Made by a program: the position numbers and the translations under genes. Positions 1 to 15,526 of a stretch of DNA of 64,000 nucleotides are shown piece by piece (positions within the stretch are counted from its first letter, which is position 1; each line of letters opens with the position of its first letter). This stretch comes from Chlamydomonas reinhardtii (taxonomy: Eukaryota; Chlorophyta; Chlorophyceae; Chlamydomonadales; Chlamydomonadaceae). The notes beneath the pieces are model-generated. The model was not told the DNA's origin, ran no database searches, and saw only the letters and a list, made by a program, of their open reading frames with translations. The stretch is taken from contig NC_057006.1 in the NCBI RefSeq assembly GCF_000002595.2, positions 4,757,356 through 4,821,355 of the forward strand, given 5' to 3'.

Positions 1-69
1 CTTGGCCGTGCTAACTGCGGCCTTGACCGTCACTTCCCTGGACCGCTTGGCCCTCGCTCCCCTACACAG

Positions 70-3000
70 ACGGACACGTTCATCCTCAAGGGCCGCGACG
101 TGGGCGAGCCGGAGCGCATCCGCGTGCGCAGCAGCGGCACGGGCCTGGGCGCGGCGTGGTACCTGGAGACGGTCGACATCGTGAGCAGTGCCACCAACCA
201 GCAGTACAGCTTCCCCTTCAAGGGCTGGGTGGACGACAAGCACGGGCTGGACCACTTCATCAACAGGGACGGCGGCGCGGGCCCCACCACCGAGCTGGTG
301 GACTACCGCATCACCACCTACACCTCCGATTTGCGGTGCGGCCACAGGGCACGGCCGGGCGGGCACTGGTGCCGCCCTGTCGGGGCGCGCACCAATACAA
401 CGGGCCACACCAGCAACAGCGGATTGGGGTGCTGGTAGGGCAGCACCAGGCGTGAAGCAGCATCACACCACCAACACCATGCCGTTTCCTGCTGCCCCCA
501 CCTAGTAACTTTGCTCTTCCGACCCTCAGGGGCGCGGGCACGGACGCCAACGTGTTTGTGGAGCTTCACGGTGAGCTGGGCGCCGTGGGCCAGTCGCGCC
601 TGGAGACCGCCGCCAACAACTTCGAGCGCGGGCAGGTGGACAACTTTGTGGTCAAGGGCACCAACGTGGGCGACGTGCAGAAGGTGGTCATCTGGCACGA
701 CAACAGCGGCCTTGGAGGGGACTGGCACTTGCAGCAGGTGAGGCGGCGAGCGGAACGGAGCGGAGCGGGTGGAAGTGGGCGTGAATGGCAGCACGTAGCG
801 CGTTTGGCTGCGGGTTGCTGGGCTGGCATGTGACTACAGTGGCATGTGGCTACCCTGTATGGGAACTTGGCGTCGGCATCAGAGCCTGCAAACGTGCTGG
901 CTCTGTCCGCTCGTGTGTCCGCGTGTGCAGGTGGAGGTGTTCAACACGGCCACACAGAAGTCTTACTTCTTCCCCTGCAACGACTGGCTGCGCAAGACCA
1001 AGGAGCAGGGCGAGAAGAGCTGCCGCAAAGAGCTGCTTGCCGGTGAGCCCTGGAACCGCGCACTGCCGCACACACCACTGCCAACCTCAGTCGTCATTGC
1101 CTGACTCGGTCTTACACCCCTTCACCATCACTGTGCCCTCATTCCACAAACGCACGTAGGTGTGGCCGGCGCCTCTCTCAACAGCTACAAGGTGGAGGTG
1201 CAGACCGGCGACGTGCGCGGCGCAGGCACCGACAGCGACGTGACCGTCACAGTGTTCGGCAGCAAGGGCGACACGGGCGCTCGGTCGCTTGAGTCCAGCG
1301 CCAACAACTTTGAGCGGGGACAGGTTGACACGTTCTTCTTCATGGTGCGTGGATTGGGTGGGGTGCGGGAACATGGGCGAGGAAACGTTGTTGCGATTAC
1401 CAGAATACGTGGGTACTGGGGCATGAGCTTGGTGCAAGAACGGCGGGTTGTGTGAGCTTGCGGTTGTCGAGTGTGCCCCAACCTGCATGCTCTAACCCGC
1501 CCCATCCCTCTCCTTCCCTTGTCCCCACTTCCTTCTCCACCGCCGCTGCACAGGGCCCCGACATTGGCAAGATCCAGAGCTGCCAGGTGGTGTGCAGCGG
1601 CACAGGCATGGGCGCCGCCTGGCACCTGGCGCACATCACCGTCACCAACACGGTCACAAACGAGAGCGCGCGCTTCAACTACAACAACTGGCTGGACGAC
1701 AAGAAGGGCTGGTCACACACGCTGTACGCAGACGGCGTGGATGCCGCCAAGGTGCGGGACTGCAAGAGAGGCACGGGCGGACGTGCTGGCTGGGGCAGTG
1801 GCTGGGTGTGGCGGTGCGCCACAGGATTTGCACCCCAAGAGCCGGCATGCTGACAGTGCGTCTCAGCTTGTACGAGCCTTGCACTATGCTGACCGCCGTG
1901 TGTGCTTGGATGCCTCCCCGCACACTGCTGCGCGCAGGCTGCTGAGAAGCAGACGGAGTACGAGGTGCACGTGTTCACCAGCGACGTGCGCGGCGCCGGC
2001 ACGGACGGGGACGTGTTCCTGCAGCTCAAGGGCGACAAGGGAGCCATGGGCGAGACCAAGCTGGAGAACGCCGGTGAGGCAGCCGGGGTTGGTGGTGGTG
2101 TTTCAGGCCAGGGTCCGGTGAGGGCCAAGGTCAGGGCTACCTAAGCTGCGAGTCTTAGCCAGCGTCGGCCTTGACAGTGGGAGGCAGGGTGGGGAGGCAC
2201 ACGCGTGCCATGTTGCCTGGATGGAAGTGGCGGTTATTGCTGCCTCTTGTTTCTTTTCGCAGCGAACAACTTCGAGCGCAACCGCGAGGACGTGTTCACG
2301 GTCATGGGCTCCGACATCGGCAAGCTCACGGAGGCAACAGTGCGACTGGTGGGTGCAGCTTCAAGCTGTGTGGGGTAGCCAGGACGGGGCTGCAGAAGCA
2401 CGTGCTAGCCCCACTTGCGGGGCATTGGCAGGAGGCGCGGAGAACGCTGTGCATGACCCCGTCACCCAAGCCGTCATCCATTAAGCAACCCCCCGTGGCC
2501 CCTGCCGCCGCCCCATGGTGTGTGCGCACCGCAGGTGGAGCGCGGCTTCGGCGCGGCCTGGCACCTGCAGCAGATTGAGGTGCTCAACAAGAAGACCGGT
2601 GACCGGGCGCTGTTCCGCTACAACGACTGGCTGGAGGGCGCCAAGACCACCGTGACGCTGTTCGAGTCCAGCTCCGACAAGGCCAAGGAGCAGGCACCCG
2701 GCAAGGTGTGTTTGCTGGGGGTGCTGGGTGGGTTGCTGGGGCAGCGCGCAATATTCCTACGACAGTTATGCCGCCGTGCGCTTGCGGGTTCAAAGCAAGC
2801 AACGCCTGCTTCTGTGCACGCCTGTGCAGGCGCGGTGGAAGGTGGCGACGCAGACCAGCGACATCTTCGGCGCGGGCACGGATGCCAAGGTGTGGGTGCG
2901 CGTGTGGGGCCCAAACGGCATGCTCAACGGTGCCGAGATCTCGCTGGACAACTCCAAGAACAACTTCGAGCGCAACGCTCTGGACCAGTTCTTCTTCGAG

Positions 3001-5394
3001 TTCCCGCAGGACAAGGACTGCGGCACGCCCATCAGCAAGGTGCGCTGGGGCCGTAAGTCGTTGGGTTGTGAGAGCAGAGCCTGTCTTGAACAGATGACGC
3101 GTGGGCCCACAGACACGCACATGGCATAGCCGGCTACCTGCATACCGGATTCTAGCCATAACTCTCCTTCAATCCGTCCGTCCGCTCACCCCCTCCCTTC
3201 CCCCCTTTTCCTCTGCAGCTGGTTGTGGAGCGCGGCAGCACATTGCTGCCGGGCGGCGACTGGCACCTGGACTGGGTTGAGGTGGTGGACATGAACCGCG
3301 GCCACACCTACCGCTGGAAATGCGGCGCCTGGTTCGGAAGCAAGGACGGGCTGGTCAAGGAGTGGAACGCGGAGAAGGCCATTGCTGGCGAGAAGCAGCC
3401 GCTGGAGCTGATCGAGTCGCCAGCAGGTTTGTAGGGCCTCACAACAGGGCGTGTGATGCGTCCCAGTACAGTACTTGCCGATATGGTACGTGCTTTTTAT
3501 GTTTGCATGGTGCCAGTGCACTGGGTATTGATCACAGTGCTGTGCGCTGGTGGCGGCGTACGTGTTGCAGGTGTGGCGGGCGCGCCAGCGGTTACAGGCG
3601 ACCGCTACCGCATCGTAACCATGACCGGCAACGTGTTGGGTGCGGGCACGGACGCCAAGGTGATGCTGCAGTTCGCGGACATGAACGGCATCACCTGGGT
3701 GCCCGTCTTCACACAGACCAAGGTGTGGTGGGCGGTCATGCGGGGGGTGGTCATGAGGCTGTAGGGACTTGCCTAAGTGGCAGTGTGTAGTGGAAGTGTG
3801 GTCCCGGCCCATCCAGCCCTGCCATGGTCAGTTCATCTCTCCGCCCCTCCCCCCTCAACCTCACCTCCCACTTACCTCCCTTCACCCCTCACCGCTGTAC
3901 CTTGCCGTGACCCATTTTCCACATCCTGCCCATACCCACACAGGCCATGTTTGAGCGCAACATGCGTGACGAGTTCTTCGTGTCGTCGCCCGCCAAGCTG
4001 GGCGAGATGGCGTCGTGCAAAGTGTGGATCGAGAACCCCGGTATGGGCGACAACTGGCACCTGGACCACGTGCTGCTGACGCACCTGCCGTCGCAGCGCG
4101 AGTGGCGCTTCAACTGCCGGGACTGGGTGCCCAAGGGCGCTGGGCCGGCGCAAGGCAAGATGCTGCCGGCCTCCGTGTCCCGCGACGTGCCCCTGCAGGG
4201 GCCGCCGCCGGGGGCTGACACCTCCGCCGTTGACCAGGATGCCGCCGCCGCCGGGCCGCCCAAGCCCCCGCCGCGACCCCTGGTGCAGTATGAAGTGACG
4301 GTGGCCACGGGTGACAAGTTCGGCGCTGGCACGGACGCGCTGACCAGCATTGAGCTGGTGGGCAGCCGCGGGAGCGCCAAGCACACGTTCGACCAGAGCA
4401 AGAGCCTGTTTGAGCGCGGCAGCCGCGACCGCTTCCGGCTGACGCTGCCGGACGTGGGCAACATCACTGCGGTGCGCGCCTGGCACGACGGCTCCGGCTT
4501 CGGCGCGGACTGGTACCTGGACGGCGTGACGATAGAGCACCCGCTGGCGGGCTGCAAGTGGGAGGCGTCCTTCGCGGCCTGGATGAAGGGCGGCGAGACC
4601 AACGGGCTCACCAAGCCCACGCGCCAGGTGGCGGGCAGCCCGGCGGACGCGGAGAAGGTGTACGACGCCGCCATGGCGGCAGCGGCGGCCAAGGAGGCGG
4701 AGCGGCAAGCGGCCATTGCGCGGCAGGACGCGGCCACGCGGCCGCCGAAGCCGCCGCCTGGGGCCAGTGACACGGCGGCGGCGCCCGACCGGTTCGCCAA
4801 GAAGCCCGGGGACGAGGGCATCGCCAAGCAGGTGCGTGCCCCGGCCCAGCAGGTGAAAAACCAGAAAACCACTAGGGTGCGTAGCTGGCTTAAAACCCGC
4901 TGGCCTAGGCCACGTAGCGCACACCATGGAGCTCGCGTGCAGTCTCCCCAGGACCATGGCATCGTGCCCCGTCCCCCAAGCTGCCCCCAGGCGCTATTGG
5001 TGCCGGGCCGCATCGCCTCATGCCCGCACCCATACCCCACGCCGCCACACACCCTCACCGCCCGCTCTCCTCAACGCTATCGTCCCGCCCAACCGCCCCA
5101 CTACCCACCACCGCCACACCGCCACCGCAGGTGCTCAAGCCGGACGAGTTCTCGCGGCTGCCCCAGATGCAGCCGGGTGACGCCAAGTACCGCTTCAGCA
5201 ACGAGGTGCGCAACAACCCGGAGCCGCCGCCGCCGGCGTGGCAGAAGCACACGGCGCCGTACGCGCAGGACCCCAAGTACATGGTGACCTACTACCACAA
5301 CCCCGTGACCAAAGAGAGCACGTACGACAAGCCGGCCGAGTATGCGGACTGGGAGAAGAAGTACGACACATGGTTGGCCACCGTGATGAAATAA
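70..5394 (+). CDS. LOXHD1-like multi-PLAT domain protein, 3' part
   Basis: Thirteen exons fit: 70-335, 530-737, 931-1042, 1160-1344, 1554-1751, 1938-2073, 2263-2348, 2535-2705, 2830-3039, 3219-3426, 3571-3722, 3944-4831 and 5131-5394. They give about 1027 residues with no start codon, so the gene enters from the left edge. The product is a chain of PLAT/LH2 beta-sandwich domains. Six copies of the GAGTD motif that marks domain starts are visible, plus one partial domain at the left edge, with repeated NNFERG and WHL motifs. The last PLAT domain is followed by an Ala/Lys/Glu-rich stretch and a proline-rich linker. The end carries a WW-like segment (YYHNPVTKESTYDKP). PLAT domains bind lipids or proteins at membranes, and tandem-PLAT proteins such as LOXHD1 sit at stereocilia or ciliary membranes. 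A ciliary role here is inference from the family. The stop is TAA at 5392-5394. Confidence 0.88.
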
Positions 5395-8782
<3,388 letters not shown>

Positions 8783-8836
8783 AGCATTTCACTGTCTGAA
8801 GCAGCACGGACCTGGGCGGAAGTTGGACGCCGTCGT

Positions 8837-8841
8837 TGTAA
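8837..8841 (+). promoter_or_regulatory. Candidate polyadenylation signal TGTAA (calmodulin)
   Basis: This TGTAA lies 55 bases after the calmodulin stop. It precedes the stop of the convergent chaperonin gene at 9047, so the two transcripts can end without overlapping coding sequence. On the minus strand the chaperonin stop codon itself lies inside a TGTAA (9047-9051). Confidence 0.55.
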
Positions 8842-9046
8842 TTGTTGGCTGGACGGTGCGGGCGTTGCCGGATGAGGGGGCATTTGGCCCACGGGCTAAC
8901 GGGGTGAAGGGTTCAGACGCAAATAGCTTCTTGGCCCCTGCAGGAAGCATTTTAGACTTAGCGGCCAGTAGAAGGCTCGTTGCTCCGGACGAGGCACAGA
9001 GGTTCATGGGGATGGATGCGGGGGCAGCATGAGACTGATGACGCGG

Positions 9047-11845
9047 TTACATGGGGTGGCTTGCCAGCCGGACTAATTGAATCGCGGTATATATGGCACG
9101 TCGGATAGCTGCTGCTTTGCAAGGTACAGAGTCTATGACTGCATACGATGTGCTCATAGCAGCGCCAGGAACGGCGCTGCACACGTGTAACTCTTTCTGT
9201 ACAAGGCGCCTCAAAGACCGCAATGTGCACGAAACGTGCCGAACCAGGTCACGCTGCAAGTGGCCAATGCCAGCAAGCTGTGAACTCCAGCCTTCAAGCA
9301 GTTTTGCCAGTGCCAGCTCTGCAGCACCGGCCCCCGCGAGCGCTGTCGAGTCCTGCGATCAACAAGAGCCGGAGAGGAGAACATACCGTATCAGAGTCCG
9401 TCAACAGCTAATCGGCCTGCCCGAGGCCATGGCAAGCTCTGACACCTGTGCTCCCCACATCTCGGCCTTCTGTCTTACCTGCTCCATTGTCCCTCGCAGG
9501 AGTTTGAGAGCTGCCTCCGCCGCCGGCCGCAGGTGGTCAGCCAGCGCGTCCGATGCGCACCCCAGCAGCAGTGCAACACTCGAGCTGCTTGTCGGCAGAG
9601 CGCCACCGCCTGACCGCAGCTGCAGGAGGTTATGCCCATCCACGACCTGTGCAGTATGGTACAGGCCATTGGTATCAAGGCAACAGCGAGACATCCATCA
9701 GGGCCGTGCGCGCTGTGCTGGCGCTGCGGCAATGGGTGGAGCGCGCGTCGACGCAGTGCCGGTTGAGCCGGTAACGGGCATGTCGCAACAAAAGCACTTG
9801 ATGCTCACCCTGGAGTTGAGCTGCATGCGGCTGAAGCCGGTGTCCACTGCGGTATGCTCTGGAGGCCCCGTAAGCGTTTCCAGAGGGGCGCACCCAGCCA
9901 GGAGGGCGAGCGCCGACAGCCGCGCCGCACCCAGCCGTTGGCACGGAACCACTCCCTGTGCCAGCAGCCACTCCTGCAGCGCTGGGTGGATCCCCTGTCA
10001 AAGGGAAGTGTGAAATGAACCACCATTGCGGTCGCATTAGCTAGGCAGCTAGCAGGACTAGGTCGCAGCGCTCTACCAGTCCAGGCGCCGTGCGACTGCG
10101 GCACCAGTGCACACGAAATGCTAATCCCGCACAGAGAGGCTGGGGTCCCTGCCATCCCACCTTCTGACAGGCCACCAGCCGGATGTTGCGCCTCGGCTCC
10201 AGCAGCGCCTCCAAGTTCGCTATCAGTCCTGCCAGCTCGGCGTCTTCCGCCTCGCCTGCACCACCCGGCACAGGTAAGCGCGAGTTTGAGCGCATAACCC
10301 TCCTGCCTGTCTTCCAACCAAACATATGCACGGTAGTCACCCTTGGTTTCAGTCATGCAATGTTCAACCCGATACGGAATGCAGGCGATCGGCCAGCACC
10401 TGCACCCAATGACGCTCACCTGGCGCAAGCTCATCGCGCTGCTCCATAACCAGGGGCACGCCCCGCGCGGGTGCGGCGCACGCGCCGCCCCCCACGTCCG
10501 CGCTGTTGTACTGGTTGCTGTGCGTGTCCAGGCTGCACGCCAGCAGCAGCACCCCGACCTCCACGGTCACGGACTCCCCACCCTGGGCCCCTGCCTCCAA
10601 GCCGAGTAGGTCCAGGGCCTCTGCCGGCAGGTCAGCGCCTTGCAGCACCACGCCCGGAAGCACACAGCTGTCTTTGACTGCTGCACCGCGCAGGCAATGC
10701 ACCGACGCACGGGCGGCAGCAGCCAGGTTGCCTGCGGCCCCGTCGGCAGGCTGGCTGGGCAGCGAGTTGACGAACGCCTCTGTGACCACCAACACCAGGT
10801 GCTCAAGCTCCTCGGCGTCCAATACGCGGCTCTGGCCGGCAGACGGCAAGGAGAGGTCATTCGTCATGACACGTGTAGGCCAAGGCAGGGAGTTGAGAGC
10901 AGCAATCCTACGACGACGCGTTGCTCCCTGGAAATAAACTGTAGACCGACAATCCAAAACATGCGGCAGCTACACGTATTGATATGCTGCTGAACACACC
11001 CCCTCACCAGCTTGGGCGCCAGCACGCCGCGGCTGAGTGCCAGGTACTGCCGCAGGGAGGTGCAGTCAATGCGCTCCAGGCCCTCCGCGCCGGAGGACAG
11101 CGCGTCCAGCAGCCTGTGTGGCACCCGGCAACTGACTTGCGCAAAGCCCATACCGTACTTGGAGGCGTATAAGCTGTAGCTGTATTATGTCCTGCAACCC
11201 CGCTCCAAACAACGCGCACCGCAACTGCGCACCTGTCGCCGATGAGCTCCAGCGTTGCGCAAGCCTCATACAGCTCCCTCCGCGACCGGGTGCTTCCGAG
11301 CACCGCCTGAATCAGCCTGCAACACCGCAGATGACAGCCGCACATTATCAGTGTGGCCGCTGGCCCAGCCGCCAGACCCAGTCACCCACTCACTTGGCCG
11401 CTAGGGTGATGCTGAGGAGGCCGCCGTCTCCGAACTCGGCGTGCTGCGCCACCGCCGTGCCGTTAAACAACAGCTGCTGGAAGGCACTCTCCGCCCGGAT
11501 GCCTGCGTCCAACAGAGGACAAGCTCGGTAAATCGTGCCACCGTGTGGTTGCGAGCCTGCGTGTCAAGCGTCTCTCACCCTGGAAGAGCGGCCCGCTGGT
11601 GGAGGTGAGGACGCTCGCCGGGGTGTTGGGCGCCGCTTGGAGGGCCTTGAGCCTGTGTCAATTTTGGCGCGCTTCTGAGCAGCCCCTTGGAAACCCCTGA
11701 CACCCGGGCCCCTTCAACAAGTTCCTTGAGCGTAATCGGCACTCTGCGCTCACCTCCCGCGAGGCCCGAAGCAGTCTTGTGCCAGCTCTGCGACCTCCCT
11801 GCAAACCCCGACTCGGGCATCTGTCACTGAAGTGGCTAGCGCCAT
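9047..11845 (-). CDS. MKKS/BBS6-like divergent group II chaperonin
   Basis: Ten exons on the minus strand (11845-11754, 11652-11579, 11502-11394, 11316-11233, 11173-11008, 10927-10420, 10255-10161, 9994-9809, 9646-9479, 9352-9047) join in phase to give 595 residues; human MKKS has 570. The N terminus has the chaperonin start region ending FGPRGRLKAL. The ATP-site motif GDGTT is replaced by FGDGGLLSI, as in MKKS (SDCGLF). The apical part reads VLPGVVLQG, then RLVACQKGIHPALQEWL, which parallels the MKKS segment LVLCQKVIHPSLKQFL. The C terminus has an ALAGAGAAELALA helix and ends VIDSVPCKAAAIRRAIYTA, like the MKKS ending. MKKS, BBS10 and BBS12 help CCT assemble the BBSome, a ciliary membrane-traffic coat. 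Family membership rests on remembered MKKS sequence; a BBSome role in this alga is inference. The CDS start is shared with a 226-bp divergent promoter facing the complex I gene. Confidence 0.8.
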
Positions 11846-12071
11846 TCCTATGCTGTTATATAATGAGTATCACGAGCGGAGCTGGCAGGCAGCGCATACA
11901 GTGGACATGCATGAATGCAGAGCTGCGTGCATCTTGTCGAGCCTCCGTGTTTCCGCAATTCAGGCATAGTTCAAACATCACAATAGGCTAGGGTTAGCTG
12001 ACGACTAGCTCTGCACGTTTCGGGCAAGCTCCTTTTGACATTGCCTTGCGGAAGAACGCGAGCTGGTCACC
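11846..12071. promoter_or_regulatory. Short divergent promoter region
   Basis: Only 226 bp separate the start codons of the MKKS-like gene (minus) and the NDUFS6-like gene (plus), so both promoters and 5' UTRs must fit here. An AT-rich patch, TTATATAA, lies at about 11856. No other element is recognised. Confidence 0.55.
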
Positions 12072-13442
12072 ATGGCGCTGCAGGCGACCTCGCAGCTTGC
12101 TCGTCATGTCATTAGCAAGACGTTGGGCGGTGCCTTTGCGACGAAGGCTGCCGATGTGGTTCCCACTTTCGACTGGAAGAAGGTCCCTGTGCCTTCTACA
12201 ACCGCGAAGGACATTCCAGTGACAGTTAAGGGTGCCACGCCAGCTGGCGACCTGCGGGCGACCTCGGGCCTGGGTCTGGGCGATGGAATCAAGAACCACA
12301 CCGACAAGTGGCTGGATGTGAGTCTTTGGTGCTGGATGCAGGTGGTTCGAGACACATGGGCTGACCGGCGTCTTGCGGGGCGGCGCGGGCGAGGTTGTCG
12401 AGCGACTCGGGCTCGGGCGGGGGCTGTGGGGAGCACTGCTGTGCTCACGTGACGTGGTGTACTACGCCCAGAAGTATGCAAGTATTGCTGCGTAATCTGC
12501 AACCGTTTCTGAGCTTACCTGGGCTGTCAAGAGGTTTCAGAAATGGAACGGACCAGGCGTGTTCAGGAGTGGCCGGGGAGGAAAGCTCGTTTGGTTCAGC
12601 TTCCTGGGGTTGACACGCCGCATGATGCCCAGGGGGGATGACCCACCACCTGCGCTCCATGTGCTGGGCAAACGCATGGCCGCCAAGTCATCGGCATACC
12701 GGCTGTTGGCTCATGCCTACTGCACGCCGCACACCTAGACTGACAAATGTCCCCAAACAACGTACACAGGGTGACAAGAAGTCGCCCATGGAGTACATCA
12801 ACGAGGTGGCGCCCATCAAGGTCAAGGGCCTGGTGGTGGCGTCCTACGGCAGTGAGTGCCATCCCGGGGTTGGCGGGGCGGGTAGATGCGGAGGTGGTGT
12901 GCGCAGGGTCTCGCCCCATGGCGGCTTCGGGCCTCACGGCCCGTGTGCTGGAAGTATGCATTAGGCGAGGAAAGCACAAGGGAGCGCAAGGTGCCGATGC
13001 CGGATGGTATAAACTTACTAGCGGACGTGCGACATGCAGTAGCGTGGCTGTGCATTCTTTGTCACGGCCCTAGAGCTTCAAGCTCCGTGACTCATGCAAT
13101 GCTGTGCCTTTCCTGCCATGCAAACGGCAGGCGACGACCCCGCCCTTGGATGCCCGGTAAGCCGCATAGGATTGCCGTGCTGCCGGTATCATCTGTTTCG
13201 CACTGCACAGCCGCTGGGCGCCAAGCTTGTGAGCACCGGATCCGTGGGGCCTTTCTCTTTCCTCAGCAGCCCGCCCGGCAGCCCACCCGCCAAATTTACG
13301 ACTCGCCTCCTAACGCCTTGCCCTGCCGCAGGTTGAGTACATCAACCTGAAGGGCACCTCCCTTGAGAACCCCGCCGTGTGCAAGTACACCGGCAACCGC
13401 TACTACTCGGACGACTGGAAGGGCGGTGCTGCCCACCACTGA
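12072..13442 (+). CDS. NDUFS6-type subunit of mitochondrial complex I
   Basis: Four exons (12072-12317, 12770-12851, 13131-13156, 13332-13442) give 154 residues. The third exon is only 26 bases but is needed for phase and restores the family motif ALGCPVEYINL. The N terminus (MALQATSQLARHVISKTLGG) is rich in Ala, Ser, Arg and Lys with few acidic residues, as expected of a mitochondrial presequence. The C-terminal domain follows the NDUFS6 (13 kDa, CHCC zinc-finger) pattern: GxPVEYI, then ENPAVCKYTGNRYY. The usual zinc ligands are mostly changed: the first Cys is missing, the His of GHPV is Cys, and the last Cys of CKYCG is Thr. NDUFS6 lies in the peripheral arm of complex I. Zinc binding is doubtful here. 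Confidence 0.82.
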
Positions 13443-14345
13443 ACCTGCTCGTCACGAGGCGCTGCATGCCTGGTACGCTCGGCCGTGCCGCGGAACTTGA
13501 GTGCACTTGCTGGCAGCTGAGAAGGCAGGGGCGTCCAGGACAATGTGCTTACTGCTGAGCTTGGCAATGGAGGCATGGCAGGGGCTGGGCTGTGTCCGTA
13601 GGGTGGTGTTTGTGGAAGTCTGGGGCACAGCTTCACGTGCTAGAAAGTGTGAGGCAGAGGAGTGGGGGAGGAGGCAGGAGGAAATGAGAGGCTTAAACAA
13701 GTTCAGAGTTTGAGGTGTCCATTACCAGTATGGCGCCCGTGTGTCATGCACCGTCAGCGTAGTTAGGCTGGTTCTTAGTAACCATGGCATTATGGCAATG
13801 CGTCCGCGTGATTGTACTGTACCTTATGGACCCATAAGGCTAAAAGATGTGTAATGAGTAGCAAGCAACTTTCGACGACATCCAACGATTGAAATCGAGC
13901 GGGCACCACCTGACTACCGTATCCAAAACTCCAACCATCGCCGCGTGTTCAAACGAAGCCGCCCTACGTTGTCACACAACATGCTCCTGTGGTTCACCCA
14001 GCACCGTAATCCGAGAAGGAAGTTAAGGAACCGTCGTCAGCGCCATCCTGTACGGCACTGCGCTTCCTTCCATTCTCCAACAGCTTGTATACGCGCAGGT
14101 GCAGGTACTGTGCCTGCTCCCATTTGCGTCCCTATCCGCCGACCTACTATGCGTGTGCCTTCGGCGTTCCTCCGTTCAAGGGGCATCGGCCGTGCGCGGC
14201 TGATACGAGCACCAGCGCCCCCAGCAGCTTCCGCTGTGCTGTGTGCACCCACCAGGCCACCAATGCCGTACGTGCCAGCCTGCGCGCAGCCATGGCGCAC
14301 CGCCCGAATCTCTACATGAGCCTACAAGCAATCACATGGCTTCGT
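13443..14345. other. Intergenic between convergent genes
   Basis: This stretch holds the 3' UTR of the NDUFS6-like gene, with a TGTAA at 13850, and the 3' region of the minus-strand gene that ends at 14346. No coding signal was recognised. Confidence 0.5.
13850..13854 (+). promoter_or_regulatory. Candidate polyadenylation signal TGTAA (NDUFS6-like gene)
   Basis: This TGTAA lies about 410 bases after the stop codon at 13440-13442 and is the first copy downstream. Confidence 0.5.
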
Positions 14346-15526
14346 CTATGCGCTGCCCGACAGGAGCTTCCTGCCGCCTGTTCCGCCCACACCCTGCTTT
14401 TGTGCGGCGCCCTGGTCCTGCGCCGCCGCTGTCCCTGTTCCGGTTGAGCCCGTGCCGGCGGCGGATTCCTGCGTCGCGCCTACTCCGGCTGCAGCCCCTG
14501 CCCCTGCAGCTGTAGCCCCAGACCCCGCGGTCGCCGCCCCTGTCCCTGCCCCTGCCCCTGTTGTCAAGGCACTGGTTTTGCCAGACGCTAGGTCGATCTC
14601 CTCCTGCGCCAGCTGCGCCAGCTCGCTAGGCGTCAACGTCCGGTTGCCCGCGGCCCCTCCACGACACGTGCGTAGCAGCCGCCGCAGCACCAGGAGCTGC
14701 TGATGAAGGTGGCGGTTCTCCTTCTGTGGAATGAGGGCACATCACCAGGGAAGCAGGGCAGCAACTTGGGTTTAAGGACTGCTGCGCATGCGTGGCCGTA
14801 AGTCAGTACAGAGTGCTGTTTTGTGCTGACGCCACGTGCTAGGATGCACTGGACCCCACGGGCCACGGCCTCACCTCTAGGCGCTCATTGCTGAGCGTCA
14901 GTTCGTACAACAACTGCGGGCAACCACATGGCAGTGTTGACACTGTGAATATCTTGACAGCCACTGAGACTGTTTGTAGCATACTACACCACTGTGTGCT
15001 CGCGCACGAGCTTGCGGGGCTCCCTAAACTCCGGAGCCATGTTTGCTACTTCTGCTATGCCGACAGCAACATCCTGGGCCCCGGGTTCGACGTACCTTTT
15101 CCCGCACTTCCTGCGCCTGCTGCTGCGCCTGTTGCCCAAGCCGTACTTGCTGAGGGTTGCCGTTGTTCCCGTTACCCCATGAGGACATGTCCGCCTGCAC
15201 CACATGGACGTACGCGGCAGCAGGCACGGCGCCATGGAAGTGTACTCCTTCCGCTTCGCTGCCACATTGAGAAGCGGCCAGAATCGCAAACGCCTTCACG
15301 CTCGGCAAGTTCCTTGTCCATATCCGTGCTGCTGCTCAAACAACACTGACTGTTCGGCTGCGTAGCGAGTCCCAAACCGCCTCCTGAGGGCCGCTGCTAC
15401 CGGACAGTGACCAGCAAGGATGTTGTGTGGCACCCGCGCTCTTACCGTCAGCAGGAACATGATGAGCACGAGGCCCAGGATGAATGACGGCGAGAAGCCG
15501 CCGCGGTCTGACGGTTGTCCCCACAT
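14346..15526 (-). CDS. Unrecognised single-pass membrane protein with coiled coil
   Basis: Four exons on the minus strand (15526-15446, 15194-15096, 14913-14875, 14723-14346), all joined in phase 0, give about 198 residues. The short N terminus MWGQPSDRGG is followed by one hydrophobic segment, FSPSFILGLVLIMFLLT. Next comes a Gln-rich stretch (QQAQQQAQEVREK), then a strong coiled coil built across exons 3 and 4 (LLYELTLSNERLE, then KENRHLHQQLLVLRRLL). The tail after about residue 95 is low-complexity Ala/Gly/Thr and probably disordered. The exon 2 donor (GAAAAG followed by GTACGT) is strong, while the exon 2 start is less certain. I do not recognise the family. The layout suggests a small membrane-anchored protein with a cytosolic dimerising helix. 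Confidence 0.55.

Noticed and set aside
3872-5058. Long minus-strand open frames of 361 and 389 codons
   Set aside because: They are antisense to the large PLAT exon 3944-4831, with Arg/Gly-rich content and no domain.
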